NCBI GenBank assembly: GCA_050247895.1
Contig: JBFWTJ010000079.1
Span: 1 to 13,781, forward strand
Direction of reading: 5' to 3'
DNA length: 13,781 nucleotides
From: CAVPEW01 sp050247895
GTDB taxonomy: Bacteria; Actinomycetota; Acidimicrobiia; Acidimicrobiales; VFJN01
Made by a program: the position numbers and the translations under genes. Below the pieces are notes generated by a model, which searched no databases, was not told where the DNA came from, and saw only the letters and a program-made list of their open reading frames with translations. Shown here piece by piece: positions 13,775 through 13,781 of this stretch (positions are counted from its first letter, which is position 1; each line of letters opens with the position of its first letter).

Positions 13775-13781
13775 CGCCGGT

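Overview
The window is about 75% G+C by eye, gene-dense, and reads as ordinary chromosomal core sequence of a high-GC actinobacterium. A mycothiol-synthase (MshD) homologue, a menaquinone pathway spread over several transcription units, and start codons placed 6-7 bases after TAnnnT -10 boxes (leaderless genes) all point to Actinomycetota. The mixture suggests class Acidimicrobiia, but that placement is inference. I see no insertion sequence, phage gene, CRISPR array, tRNA or rRNA.

Left part (1-6282), menaquinone. A gene tail that looks like menA (1-120, +) converges on menH (136-891, -). menH diverges from menD (947-2653, +), which is followed by pyruvate kinase (2720-4171, +). This converges on a two-gene unit read leftward: menG (5557-6282) then menF (4205-5560), joined by a 4-base GTGA overlap. 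MenF makes isochorismate, MenD and MenH make the succinyl-cyclohexadiene carboxylate, MenA prenylates and MenG methylates the ring. menB, menC and menE are not in the window.

Middle part (6376-10753). An M50 membrane metalloprotease with a long C-terminal extension (+) converges on a FadD-type acyl-CoA ligase (-). Upstream of fadD on the same strand is a MaoC/HtdZ-type enoyl-CoA hydratase; the pair suggests fatty-acid or steroid side-chain metabolism. Divergent from the hydratase is a sugar-phosphate nucleotidyltransferase (+), whose end overlaps rlmN by 35 bases.

Right part (10719-13781). mshD and rlmN form a leftward unit, again with a GTGA overlap. nth (endonuclease III, +) diverges from mshD. 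After nth comes a gene-free stretch (13247-13455) with an apparent terminator, a TTGCCT/TATCCT promoter, three contiguous hairpins and a strong terminal hairpin: the best candidate here for an undescribed element, a small RNA of about 115 nt. A 66-residue protein gene (-) follows, and the window ends just after another TATCCT box, probably the start signal of a gene lying outside.
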